A stretch of 64,000 nt of DNA, taken from the NCBI GenBank assembly GCA_913057905.1, contig CAJXPB010000004.1, positions 124,001 to 188,000 on the forward strand, written 5' to 3'. Positions 54,246-63,012 of the stretch are shown piece after piece. This DNA is from an uncultured Pseudomonadota bacterium. Its GTDB lineage: Bacteria; Myxococcota_A; Bradymonadia; Bradymonadales; Bradymonadaceae. The position numbers were made by a program, and so were the translations under genes. The notes beneath the pieces are model-generated. The model was not told the DNA's origin. It did not search any database and was given only the letters and a program-made list of their open reading frames with translations. Position 1 is the first letter of the stretch; each line of letters opens with the position of its first letter.

Positions 54246-54902
54246 ATGAGCGACGATCATCCGACCGTTGATCTCAACTTCGAGCGCCGCTCGGAATCCG
54301 AGATGCGTCGACGGGCCCGGGCATTCTACGAGGAGATCTCCCAGCGACGGTCCGTCCGGGAGTTCAGCGAGGAGCCGATTCCGCTGGACGTCGTGCGGGA
54401 TTGCATTCGAACGGCCGGTACCGCTCCATCCGGGGCGAACAAGCAGCCGTGGACCTTCGTACTGATCACCGACGACGCCGTGAAGTCCGAGATCCGCCGG
54501 GCCGCCGAGCAAAAAGAGCGCGAATTCTACGAAGAGCGCGCCACCGAGCAGTGGCTCGAGGACCTGGCGCATCTGGGGACTGACTGGCGCAAGCCGTACC
54601 TGGAGGAGGCGCCCGCCCTGATCGCGGTGATGGCGCAGACGCGGCCGGCCGACGAAGGTCTGCACTACTACGTCAAAGAATCGGTGGGAATCGCCTGTGG
54701 CTTTCTCATTGCCGCACTGCACCGCGCCGGACTGGCCACGCTGACCCACACCCCCAGCCCCATGGGTTTTCTGCGCGATATTCTGGATCGTCCGGAGAAC
54801 GAGACGCCTTATCTGCTGTTGCCCGTCGGCTATCCCGCAAACGGCTGTGAAGTGCCAGACATCGACAAGAAGGCTGTCAATGAGATCCTCGTCGAGGTCT
54901 GA
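54246..54902 (+). CDS. Iodotyrosine-deiodinase-like nitroreductase-superfamily flavoprotein
   Basis: 218 aa. The FMN-binding nitroreductase fold starts with [34 protein letters not shown] and LLPVGYP match the iodotyrosine deiodinase (IYD) subfamily rather than drug nitroreductases. The residues that close over the zwitterion substrate in human IYD (Glu157, Tyr161, Lys182) align with Glu91, Tyr95 and Lys116 with the same spacing. Bacterial IYD homologues can dehalogenate halotyrosines using FMN. It follows the DprE2-like gene by 25 bp. Whether it acts on halotyrosine or a related compound here is unknown. Confidence 0.8.
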   Translation: MSDDHPTVDLNFERRSESEMRRRARAFYEEISQRRSVREFSEEPIPLDVVRDCIRTAGTAPSGANKQPWTFVLITDDAVKSEIRRAAEQKEREFYEERATEQWLEDLAHLGTDWRKPYLEEAPALIAVMAQTRPADEGLHYYVKESVGIACGFLIAALHRAGLATLTHTPSPMGFLRDILDRPENETPYLLLPVGYPANGCEVPDIDKKAVNEILVEV

Positions 54903-55002
54903 TGACGTGTTACACAGACGTTGCAAATAGGCGGAATATCTGTCATTTGTGGCGTTAAGAATTGTCGGACTCGTAACATTTTTATAGACCGAGAACCTGT
55001 AT

Positions 55003-56877
55003 ATGCGGTCACGATTCAGTCGCGCAATCCTTGGGACCTTGATTTTTTCTCTATCCGTCGTGGGGTTCACGGCGTGCGGAGACGACGCGACCGACCAACC
55101 GGATGTCGGTGTGGATACGGGCATGGATACGATGCCCGAAGACGCGGGTGATACGGAGCCGGACACCGAACCGGACACCTGTGAGCCGACGACGTGCGAA
55201 GCCGAAGAGGCCGAGTGCGGCGAGATCAACGACGGCTGCGGTGGGACCCTCGACTGCGGCACCTGCGAAGACGGCGAGTGCGGCCTGATGGAGCCGAACG
55301 TCTGCGGATGCGACCCCTGGACCGACGACGAGTTCTGCACCGAGACGGGCGCGGAATGCGGGCTCAAGGTCGCCCTGGATAACTGCGGGGTGCAGCGAAG
55401 CGTCGCATGCGGCTCATGTGACAACGGCGTCTGCGAAGATGACAATACCTGCACATGTGTCCCCGAAGAAGAACAGGTACTCTGCAACGACAATCAGCTC
55501 GAATGCGGGCAGGAGACGGTTCAGACTCGATGCGGCGAGCGCCAGATTGAATGCGGGACCTGCGACCAGTTCCCCGCCAGCACTTGTCAGTCCGACAACA
55601 CCTGCACCTGCACGCCCAAGACCTGCAGCGAAGTCGCCGGCACCTGCGGGGTTTTTCCCGACGGCTGCGGCGGCACGGTCAATTGCACCTCCGGCTGCAC
55701 GGATTATCTGGCGACTGGTGGCTATCACACCTGCTACCAGGACCCTCAAACAGACCAGATCCAATGCTGGGGCTGGAACAAATACGGTCAGCTCGGGCTG
55801 GGGACGAATTCGACGAACGTCTACAATTCCCCTCAGAATGTGGTCACGAATTTCAGCTCACCGACATCGCTGACGGCCGGTGAAGACATCACCTGCGTGG
55901 TCGACTCCGGCAGTGCAAAGTGTTGGGGCGCCAACTACTACGGTCAGGCGCTCGGCAGTCAGACCGATATGATGGGCAACGACGTCGACGAGGTGCTGAC
56001 GCCTGCTTCGCCGAACATTCCGGGTGTGGGGTTGAGGACGATTGAAGCGCATACCCAGCATACCTGTGGGATCACCACGACCGATGAACTCTACTGTTGG
56101 GGATATAACTGGATTGTCGCGCTCGGTTCGATCGACCCATCCACGACCGACGAAGTCATTGCGCCGCGACAGTACAGCTTCGGCGGTTCTTCGAAGGCGA
56201 CGGCGGTCGATACGGGAGCGCTCCACACCTGCGCGGAGGGAACCTCAGGGGCACTCTGGTGCTGGGGGAACGCCTTCTTCAGCGCGATCGGAGACGGCAG
56301 CGGTCAGGCCTTCGACTATGTGCCTCCCAAGCAGGTCATCGGATTCGCCAATGGGTTCATTCAGGTCGAATCGGGTGGGATGGACGAAAACGACAGCGAG
56401 GGTGGGGCCTCGTTTATGCACGACTTCAGTTGCGCCATCGATAACGCAGGGGCGGCGAAGTGCTGGGGAAGCGACGCCGATGGTGAGCTCGGGAATCGTG
56501 CGATGGCCAATACCGACTCCGGGAACGCCGCGGATTCGACCCCGCAGCAGGTCTACGGCCTCAATCAGGATGTGACCGACTTGGCGCTCGGCGGGGCGCA
56601 CGCGTGCGCCATTCAGAATGGAGACATCTACTGCTGGGGCGACAATGAATTCGGCCAGGTGGGTGATGGCACAAATACCGACCGCAATGCCCCGGTTTTG
56701 GTCGATAATTCGAACATTTCCGGTAGCAAGACGCCCACAGACGTGGAGGCGGGCTATTACCACACCTGCGTCATCTACGCCGACAATAGCGTCGCCTGCT
56801 GGGGCCGCAACAGCAAAGGCCAACTCGGCGATGGCTCGACTACCGACACCAATAAACCGAAGATCATCATCCAGTGA
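55003..56877 (+). CDS. Secreted RCC1-repeat lipoprotein with Cys-rich N-terminus
   Basis: 624 aa. The signal peptide ends FTAC with a likely lipobox Cys25, then an acidic Asp/Glu/Pro/Thr stretch. Residues about 58-235 hold many Cys in CxxxxxCG-type spacing. The rest is about seven RCC1-like blades with the unit CWGxNxxGQLGxG (for example CWGWNKYGQLG, CWGDNEFGQVGDG, CWGRNSKGQLGDG). Each blade carries a Cys-Trp pair. Bacterial RCC1-type propellers are usually surface or secreted; the ligand is unknown. It is the first of several Cys-rich exported genes here. Confidence 0.8.
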   Translation: MRSRFSRAILGTLIFSLSVVGFTACGDDATDQPDVGVDTGMDTMPEDAGDTEPDTEPDTCEPTTCEAEEAECGEINDGCGGTLDCGTCEDGECGLMEPNVCGCDPWTDDEFCTETGAECGLKVALDNCGVQRSVACGSCDNGVCEDDNTCTCVPEEEQVLCNDNQLECGQETVQTRCGERQIECGTCDQFPASTCQSDNTCTCTPKTCSEVAGTCGVFPDGCGGTVNCTSGCTDYLATGGYHTCYQDPQTDQIQCWGWNKYGQLGLGTNSTNVYNSPQNVVTNFSSPTSLTAGEDITCVVDSGSAKCWGANYYGQALGSQTDMMGNDVDEVLTPASPNIPGVGLRTIEAHTQHTCGITTTDELYCWGYNWIVALGSIDPSTTDEVIAPRQYSFGGSSKATAVDTGALHTCAEGTSGALWCWGNAFFSAIGDGSGQAFDYVPPKQVIGFANGFIQVESGGMDENDSEGGASFMHDFSCAIDNAGAAKCWGSDADGELGNRAMANTDSGNAADSTPQQVYGLNQDVTDLALGGAHACAIQNGDIYCWGDNEFGQVGDGTNTDRNAPVLVDNSNISGSKTPTDVEAGYYHTCVIYADNSVACWGRNSKGQLGDGSTTDTNKPKIIIQ

Positions 56878-56895
56878 CAGAACTCACGGAGGACG

Positions 56896-56939
56896 ACGAC
56901 CCCGCCGCGGCCAATCCGCGGCGGGGTCGTTGTTTTCTT
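56896..56939 (+). terminator. Rho-independent terminator after the RCC1 gene
   Basis: A 15-bp perfect stem ACGACCCCGCCGCGG / CCGCGGCGGGGTCGT with the loop CCAAT (56911-56915), then TGTTTTCTT. It lies 18 bp after the stop codon. Confidence 0.9.
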
Positions 56940-57011
56940 GGTGATGACGAATCGGCCCGCGAGATGTATGGAACACGTCGGAATTGAGGGTCTACGGCCT
57001 GAGGAGAGAGC

Positions 57012-58679
57012 ATGTCGCAGGAATTTATCTATCAGATGAAGGGTCTCGAGAAGCGGTTGCCCGACGGGGACCTCTTGTTCGAGGACATCTGGCTGTCCTT
57101 TTATCCGGGCGCTAAAATCGGAATCGTCGGTCCAAACGGGTCCGGGAAGTCGACGATTCTACGGATTATGGCCGGGGAAGACGATGCCTACGACGGCGAT
57201 ACCTGGATCGATCCGGAGGCCGAGGTCGGGTTTCTGCCGCAGGAACCGGAACTCGACGAGGACCTCGATGTACGCAGCAACATCGAGCAGGGGCTCAGCG
57301 AAGTGCGCGAGCTACTGGATCGCTACGAGGAGGTCAGCGCCGCGTTTGCCGATGCCTCCCCCGAAGAGATGAACGAGCTCGTCGAGGAGCAGTCGACCCT
57401 GCAGGATCGTATCGAGTCGCTCGACGGTTGGGATCTCGATCGCACCATTGAAATCGCCATGGAGGCGCTGGGGGTCCCGGCGGGCGATTCCGATGTCTCG
57501 ACTCTTTCGGGCGGTGAACGTCGGCGTGTGGCTTTGTGTCGGCTTCTGCTCTCGAAGCCGGATCTGCTTCTGCTCGACGAACCGACAAACCACCTGGATG
57601 CCGAGACGGTCGACTGGCTGGAGAAGACCCTCAGCGAGTGGGATGGCACGGTCATCATTGTGACCCACGACCGTTACTTTCTGGATAATGTCACCAAGTG
57701 GATCTTGGAGCTCGAGGGCAAGAAGGGGATTCCGTTCGAGGGGAACTACACAAAATGGCTCGAGCAGAAGCTACAGACGTTCGAGGAGCAGGGCCGCAGC
57801 GATTCGCCCAGGGCCGCCGCGCTCCAGCGAGAATACGAGTGGGCCAAGCGGTCTCAGAAGGCGACGTCAGCCGGGGACAGGCTCGAGGCACTGGAGGCCC
57901 GAGCCGAGGCCGAGGACCAAAAGCCCGCATCCCAGAAGCAGCGCGACATCACCATTCCCAAAGGCGACCGTCTGGGCGACAAGGTGGTCCACGCCGAAGG
58001 CCTGGTAAAGGGCTTCGATGGACGCACGCTCATCGACGGGCTCTCCTTCGATGTGCCAGCGGGGGCGACCGTCGGCATCATCGGCCCCAATGGCGCCGGA
58101 AAGAGTACGCTTTTTCGGATGATCACCGGCGGTCAAGCGCCTGATGCGGGGACGATCGAGGTGGGAGACACCGTCGACATCGCCGCCGTCGACCAGATGC
58201 GCGACGAACTCGATGAGCGGGCCGACGAGTCGGTCTGGGAATTCATCTCCGACGGTCAGGACGTACTGCACATCGACGGGCGCGACATCAACTCTCGGGC
58301 CTACGTCGGCGCCTTCGGGTTGACGGGTAAGAGCCAGCAGCAGGCCGTCGGCAGCCTGTCTGGCGGAGAACGAAGCCGGGTGCACCTGGCGAAGACGCTA
58401 CTCGAGGGCGGCAACCTTTTGCTGCTGGACGAGCCGGAAAACGACCTGGATGTGACGACCCTGCAGGCGCTGGAATTGGCGCTCGAGGAGTTTCCCGGAA
58501 GCAGCATGGTCATCAGCCACGACCGCTGGTTTTTGGACCGTATTGCCACTCACATCCTTGCGTTTGAGGGAGACGGACACGTCGAATGGTTCGAGGGCAA
58601 CTGGCGCGCCTACGAGCGGGCCCGGCGCAAACGTGTCGGTGAAGAAGAATCAGGTCGATACAAGCCGCTGACCCGATGA
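57012..58679 (+). CDS. ettA: Energy-dependent translational throttle protein EttA
   Basis: 555 aa, family length. It starts with the typical SQEFIYQMKGL. Two ABC domains: Walker A GPNGSGKST and GPNGAGKST, signatures LSGGERRRVAL and LSGGERSRVHL, with the Arm insert (about 95-145) that distinguishes EttA from Uup. The second Walker B reads DEPENDLD, where DEPTNDLD is usual. EttA binds the E site of the ribosome and controls the first peptide bond according to ATP/ADP. Together with Uup it makes two ABC-F proteins in the window. Confidence 0.93.
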   Translation: MSQEFIYQMKGLEKRLPDGDLLFEDIWLSFYPGAKIGIVGPNGSGKSTILRIMAGEDDAYDGDTWIDPEAEVGFLPQEPELDEDLDVRSNIEQGLSEVRELLDRYEEVSAAFADASPEEMNELVEEQSTLQDRIESLDGWDLDRTIEIAMEALGVPAGDSDVSTLSGGERRRVALCRLLLSKPDLLLLDEPTNHLDAETVDWLEKTLSEWDGTVIIVTHDRYFLDNVTKWILELEGKKGIPFEGNYTKWLEQKLQTFEEQGRSDSPRAAALQREYEWAKRSQKATSAGDRLEALEARAEAEDQKPASQKQRDITIPKGDRLGDKVVHAEGLVKGFDGRTLIDGLSFDVPAGATVGIIGPNGAGKSTLFRMITGGQAPDAGTIEVGDTVDIAAVDQMRDELDERADESVWEFISDGQDVLHIDGRDINSRAYVGAFGLTGKSQQQAVGSLSGGERSRVHLAKTLLEGGNLLLLDEPENDLDVTTLQALELALEEFPGSSMVISHDRWFLDRIATHILAFEGDGHVEWFEGNWRAYERARRKRVGEEESGRYKPLTR

Positions 58680-58695
58680 GTCGATTGGAGTGCAG

Positions 58696-58932
58696 ATGAC
58701 CGACGATGACGAGTTGCCGGGATGGCCGGTGAGCGCGACCGTCACGTTCTTCGGGCTGTGGATCGGCGTCGGCTGGGACCTCCTTTCCCGAGCCATGGGG
58801 TGGCCATACGGGCTGGCCGGAGCGATCATGTCCGTCGTCTGCGGTCTGTCCTGCCTGGGGATCCTCGCCTTTCATCCCCGGGCGCGTGCCCGGATCCGTG
58901 CGATCTGGCGTGACGGGCGGTCCGACTCGTGA
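58696..58932 (+). CDS. Small membrane protein of unknown function
   Basis: 78 aa from the ATG at 58696; an ATG 6 bp upstream is the alternative. Two hydrophobic helices (about 12-28 and 38-58), then an Arg-rich tail (RARARIRAIWRDGR). 16 bp after ettA, so possibly co-transcribed. No family recognised. Confidence 0.5.
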   Translation: MTDDDELPGWPVSATVTFFGLWIGVGWDLLSRAMGWPYGLAGAIMSVVCGLSCLGILAFHPRARARIRAIWRDGRSDS

Positions 58933-59186
58933 GGACCGCGTTGCCTGGCCGACACTGAGTGGTTCGATCGTGTCGGGATGGAGTCGTGCCCAGAAGACCG
59001 GGGGGTGTTCGTTTCCTAACCTTCGAGTGGATTCCGGGTCAGTAGTGTTTGCACAGCATTCGTAGATATGAGAAACATAGTCGTCGTAGGATCGGTTGGG
59101 GTAAATAAGTTAACGAACTGGCGAGTCCTTTGACGGCCGCCGTCTGGTGAGCAGTCACCGTTCAGCGCATGATACGAGGAGAAAGT
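58933..59186. other. 254-bp region upstream of the second Cys-rich gene
   Basis: No gene is supported here. AT-richer than the surroundings, with GTTTCCTAAC at 59011-59020 (its reverse complement recurs before the third copy) and a run GTAAATAAGTTAACGA near 59100. A GAGGAGA ribosome site ends about 6 bp before the ATG at 59187. No promoter could be assigned with confidence. Confidence 0.4.
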
Positions 59187-62100
59187 ATGAGAGGTGCAAC
59201 GCGAGAGGACCCTTGGAGGCGTCGACTCGGTCAACTCGTCGTCGCCACGTTGCTGGGCCTCGGACTGATTCTCACGGCCGGTTGCGGGGAAGAAGACCCA
59301 TGCGCCACCAAGGTATGTGACTTTGGAGTCTGTGACTCGTCGAGCGGCCAGTGCACCAACCCTGACTCCTGCCGGGTCGATGCCGAGTGCCTCGCCGGTT
59401 ACAACTGCGGGGACGGCAACGTCTGTGTCGCCCAAGAGACGTGCTCATCGGATGAGGATTGCAGTGCCGGAATCTGCGATGGCAGTGCCTGTGTGAACCC
59501 CTCCGATTGTACCGCCAACAGCGATTGTGTGCCCGGCACCTATTGTGCTGACGGAGGCACCTGCGAGCCGGATCCGTGCAACAACGTGACCTGCCAGAGA
59601 GGTGTCTGTGAGCGCGGAAGTGACGATTGTGTCTCCGCTGATTCATGCACTCAGGACAATGAGAACTTCCGTTGCGTCGCCGGGGAAAAGTGTGCCGACG
59701 GACAATGCCAGCCGATGGAATCGTTCTGCGAGACCCTCAGTTGCGACCGAGGCGTCTGTAGCTTTTCAGAAGGTGGGTGTGCCAATGCCTCCGATTGCTC
59801 GGGGGAGGACGCCCAGTGTCTGGAGGGGTTCTTCTGCAATGACATGAATAGCTGTGCGCCGAACCTGTGTGTGCAGAACGCGGTCAATTGCGGGGGCGAT
59901 GGTGTCTGTCAGCCCTCGACCGGTCGTTGTGAGAACGCCGAGTCGTGTCAGTCGTCGGAAGATTGCACCGACGGCCATCTCTGCGTGGAGGGTAGTTGTC
60001 GGCTCGAGTCGACGGCCTGCGGCGACGCGGGCGGTGACGGCGGCTGCCCGGGCAATCAGACCTGTCAATACAATCCCGCTGAATTGACGGCAGTCTGTCA
60101 GGAGGCCGTGCCGTGCGAGACGTCGCTCGACTGCAAGCAGGGGCGACAGTGCGGTGGGAATACCTGTCTGGAACCGACGTCGTGCAGGGCTGACAGATTT
60201 GAACCGAACGACATGCAGGCCGACGCCACGGCGTTGCTAGACTCCGCCACAGATGGGCAAGTCGAGGGTACGCTCTGCAGCGGCGATACCGATCGCTACA
60301 CATTCACCTCGACCGACCTCGTTGCGCCGACGGCAGAGGGTCAGATTGTGGTCGATGTGACCGTGCCGGCCCGCGACATCGGACTCGGGCAGATGCAGAT
60401 GTCCATGATCGGGCCCGATGGGAACCAGGTCGCCATGGAGAGCATGGACATGTATCCCGAGGACGGTTCACTGAGAATGACCGCGCCGGTGACCGTGCCG
60501 ACGCACGGTGAATTCGAAATCGTCCTCTCGCCTGGCAACACGCTCAGCAGTGCTGGGCTGCGCTACGAACTCTCCGTGTCCATCGTGGACGATTCAGCGC
60601 TGAATGCCTGCCAGGATGCTCAGGAGATCGCCGTGGGGCAGAGGGTCACAGGAGTCGAGGAGGGCGCTCCGACGAGCGCGTTCGGATCCAACTGTTTGTC
60701 CGACGACGAGCAGAATCTCGAGCGGATCTACAAACTGAACGTCGAAGAGGCCCAAGAGGTTACGGTGGTTGCCGAACCTCTTTTGTCCGATGGAGACGTC
60801 ACGGTGGCGCTGCGGAACCGATGTCTCGAACAGGCGACGGAACTGGCCTGTGCAGACGACGGCGGCCAAGGCGCGACCGAACAGATCTCCGATGTTCTGA
60901 GTGCTGGCACCTACTACGTATTCGTCCAGGCCCCGGCGCAGCGGTCGCTGGGCCGATTCGACCTGAATGTTGAGGGTGGCTATTTAACTCGCTGCGGTCC
61001 GAACGACAGTTACTGCGAAGATGCCCAGACTGCGCAGCTATGCTCGGGGGACGGCGGGCAATTCATATCGGTCTCCTGCGTCAACTCGTGTCAACCGTCG
61101 ACGGGCAGATGTCTGCCCCCGTCCGGCAACCGATGCATCGACGCGCCGGTGATTACGCCGCCGTCCGAGATGGATGGCGACGGGAACGGCGGCGGGAATG
61201 GCCCGCAGGTCAAAGAGATCGATCTCCTTCAGTACGAGAACAACTATCAGATCGAGCCGGGCGGTTGCATCAACTCGGAAGACCCGCGCACCGGCGGTCC
61301 CGAAAAGGTCTTCCAGGTCGACCTTCCGGCCAAGACGTCGGTGACCGTCGACGTCTCGTACACGAATGAAGTCAAAGGCTCGGTGTACGTCGCCGACTCG
61401 TGCAGCGACCTCGAAGACAGTTGTATCAAGGGGGCCGAGGATTCGGTCGATGACTCCAGCTCCGAGGAGACCATCACCTACTCGAACCTTACCAATCAGG
61501 CCGAGACTCGATACGTGGTTGTCGATACGGCTGACGGTGAGAAGGTGCAGGACGCCGAAGCGAGCTTCAGCTTCAAGGATGTGATCTGTTCGCCGCAGAT
61601 GGAGCGCTGCAGCAGTTCGGAAAATGTCGAGATCTGCAACGAATTCGGCACGGCCTATACTCAGACGGATAACTGCCGCAACTTCGGCTGTGCCTCGGCG
61701 ACCTGCCAGCGCCCCGACACGTGCAATGACGCCATCAACGTCACGCAGGACGCCAATACGTCGGGTGGTGTTACCTATACGGGTCTGTGGGGGAACTTCA
61801 CGAACGACTACGAGGGAGACGCCTGCACCAATGGCACGTTGAGCAGCATCGACACGGACGGCCGAGAATCGGTGTATCGGGCCGATCTCAAGGCCGGGGA
61901 ACAATTGCTGGCCTCGTTGACGACGCCCGGCGACCATTCGATGTACATCAAGACGTCGGCTGATTGTGGCACGAACAATACCGCATGTTACGATTTCTAC
62001 GAGGCCGATCCCTTCGGCTCCACGGTGACGCGATCGGTCGAATACATCGCCGACTCGGACGAGACCGTCTACCTCTTCGTTGAACGCGAAGACGACCCGG

Positions 62101-62627
62101 GAAGTGACCAGTTCACGGTCGACATCGAAATCAATCAACCCACCTGCACCCCGCCGGCTGCGAGCTGTACCTCGGGCGGCGATGTCAACCTGTGCAAGAA
62201 CAAAGGGTTCACCCAGCAGACCGTGACGTGTTCGAACTGCTGCACGGACGCCGACGCCATCGGAGGGTCGCCAAACGTAGCGATTCCCGATGGTGACTTC
62301 TCGGGCATCGATCAGACCGGAACAATTAGCTGTGCCGGAACGGTGTCCAAGGTCTTCGTGGGCGTGCAGATCGACCATGTCTTCAGGGGCGATGTGAAAA
62401 TCGACCTGACCAGCCCGGCCGGGACGACCGTCACAGTCAAGAATGACAATTTCAATAGCTCACCGGATATACGAGGCATTTACCCGCTTTCGCTGACACC
62501 GGACAATGCGCTCTCGATCTTCCAGGGTGAAGATCCAAATGGTACGTGGACGCTCAATGTGGCCGACACCCTCGGCTTGTTCACCGGGGATCTGGAGAGC
62601 TGGAATGTCTGGGTGAGCTGCAACTGA
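59187..62627 (+). CDS. Large Cys-rich lipoprotein with C-terminal P-domain, family copy 2
   Basis: 1146 aa from the ATG at 59187, chosen because GAGGAGA precedes it; an ATG 18 bp upstream is possible. Lipobox LTAGC. The architecture copies the gene at 18247-21615: a Cys array with DPCATKVCDFGVCDSSSGQC, the block ACGDAGGDGGCPGNQTC, PPC-like beta domains (DRYTFTSTDL, IDLPA-type), and a final P-domain (SGIDQTGTISC, HVFRGDVKIDL, GTWTLNVAD). No protease or kinase motif. It is probably an outer-surface disulfide-rich protein. A GC hairpin follows the stop. Confidence 0.75.
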   Translation: MRGATREDPWRRRLGQLVVATLLGLGLILTAGCGEEDPCATKVCDFGVCDSSSGQCTNPDSCRVDAECLAGYNCGDGNVCVAQETCSSDEDCSAGICDGSACVNPSDCTANSDCVPGTYCADGGTCEPDPCNNVTCQRGVCERGSDDCVSADSCTQDNENFRCVAGEKCADGQCQPMESFCETLSCDRGVCSFSEGGCANASDCSGEDAQCLEGFFCNDMNSCAPNLCVQNAVNCGGDGVCQPSTGRCENAESCQSSEDCTDGHLCVEGSCRLESTACGDAGGDGGCPGNQTCQYNPAELTAVCQEAVPCETSLDCKQGRQCGGNTCLEPTSCRADRFEPNDMQADATALLDSATDGQVEGTLCSGDTDRYTFTSTDLVAPTAEGQIVVDVTVPARDIGLGQMQMSMIGPDGNQVAMESMDMYPEDGSLRMTAPVTVPTHGEFEIVLSPGNTLSSAGLRYELSVSIVDDSALNACQDAQEIAVGQRVTGVEEGAPTSAFGSNCLSDDEQNLERIYKLNVEEAQEVTVVAEPLLSDGDVTVALRNRCLEQATELACADDGGQGATEQISDVLSAGTYYVFVQAPAQRSLGRFDLNVEGGYLTRCGPNDSYCEDAQTAQLCSGDGGQFISVSCVNSCQPSTGRCLPPSGNRCIDAPVITPPSEMDGDGNGGGNGPQVKEIDLLQYENNYQIEPGGCINSEDPRTGGPEKVFQVDLPAKTSVTVDVSYTNEVKGSVYVADSCSDLEDSCIKGAEDSVDDSSSEETITYSNLTNQAETRYVVVDTADGEKVQDAEASFSFKDVICSPQMERCSSSENVEICNEFGTAYTQTDNCRNFGCASATCQRPDTCNDAINVTQDANTSGGVTYTGLWGNFTNDYEGDACTNGTLSSIDTDGRESVYRADLKAGEQLLASLTTPGDHSMYIKTSADCGTNNTACYDFYEADPFGSTVTRSVEYIADSDETVYLFVEREDDPGSDQFTVDIEINQPTCTPPAASCTSGGDVNLCKNKGFTQQTVTCSNCCTDADAIGGSPNVAIPDGDFSGIDQTGTISCAGTVSKVFVGVQIDHVFRGDVKIDLTSPAGTTVTVKNDNFNSSPDIRGIYPLSLTPDNALSIFQGEDPNGTWTLNVADTLGLFTGDLESWNVWVSCN

Positions 62628-63012
62628 GTCGACTGACAAGAGCACACCGATCATCTGCGCCCCGCTGCCCTCGCAGCGGGGCGCATTATGTTGGTGCGTG
62701 TGCGTCCGGTCGGTCCGCGGTGTCGGACAGGCGAACCCAGCAGCGGAACCTGATTCGCAGGACGTTTCGTTCAACCGTTGAAATCCCAACGACTCGACAC
62801 GAGGGAAGGGTTTGAACACTTTGGGCTTTTGTGGAATATTGCCCTTTGAAGGTGAAGCTGAGTTAGGAAACTAACATAGATATAGGTGTTGAGACCGCCT
62901 GAGTTCCGACAGGCCACGAGAAGCCGTGGCGATGTGCGACGACGGTCAATGCCTGCGCGATGCCTTACTCAAGTTTTTAGACGTCAGTGCAACGGTATCC
63001 TGAGGAGTGTCC
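62628..63012. other. 385-bp region between Cys-rich copies 2 and 3
   Basis: It begins with a terminator-like hairpin (listed separately). AT-rich stretches follow, with an inverted repeat GTTAG-GAAA-CTAAC at 62862-62875, 138 bp before the third copy. I see no gene in this gap; the frames crossing it are short and lack a ribosome site. Promoter position not determined. Confidence 0.4.
62656..62685 (+). terminator. Terminator-like hairpin after Cys-rich copy 2
   Basis: A 13-bp perfect stem TGCGCCCCGCTGC / GCAGCGGGGCGCA with a 4-nt loop, 28 bp after the stop codon. The T tract after it is weak (TTATGTTGG), so strength is uncertain. Confidence 0.6.
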
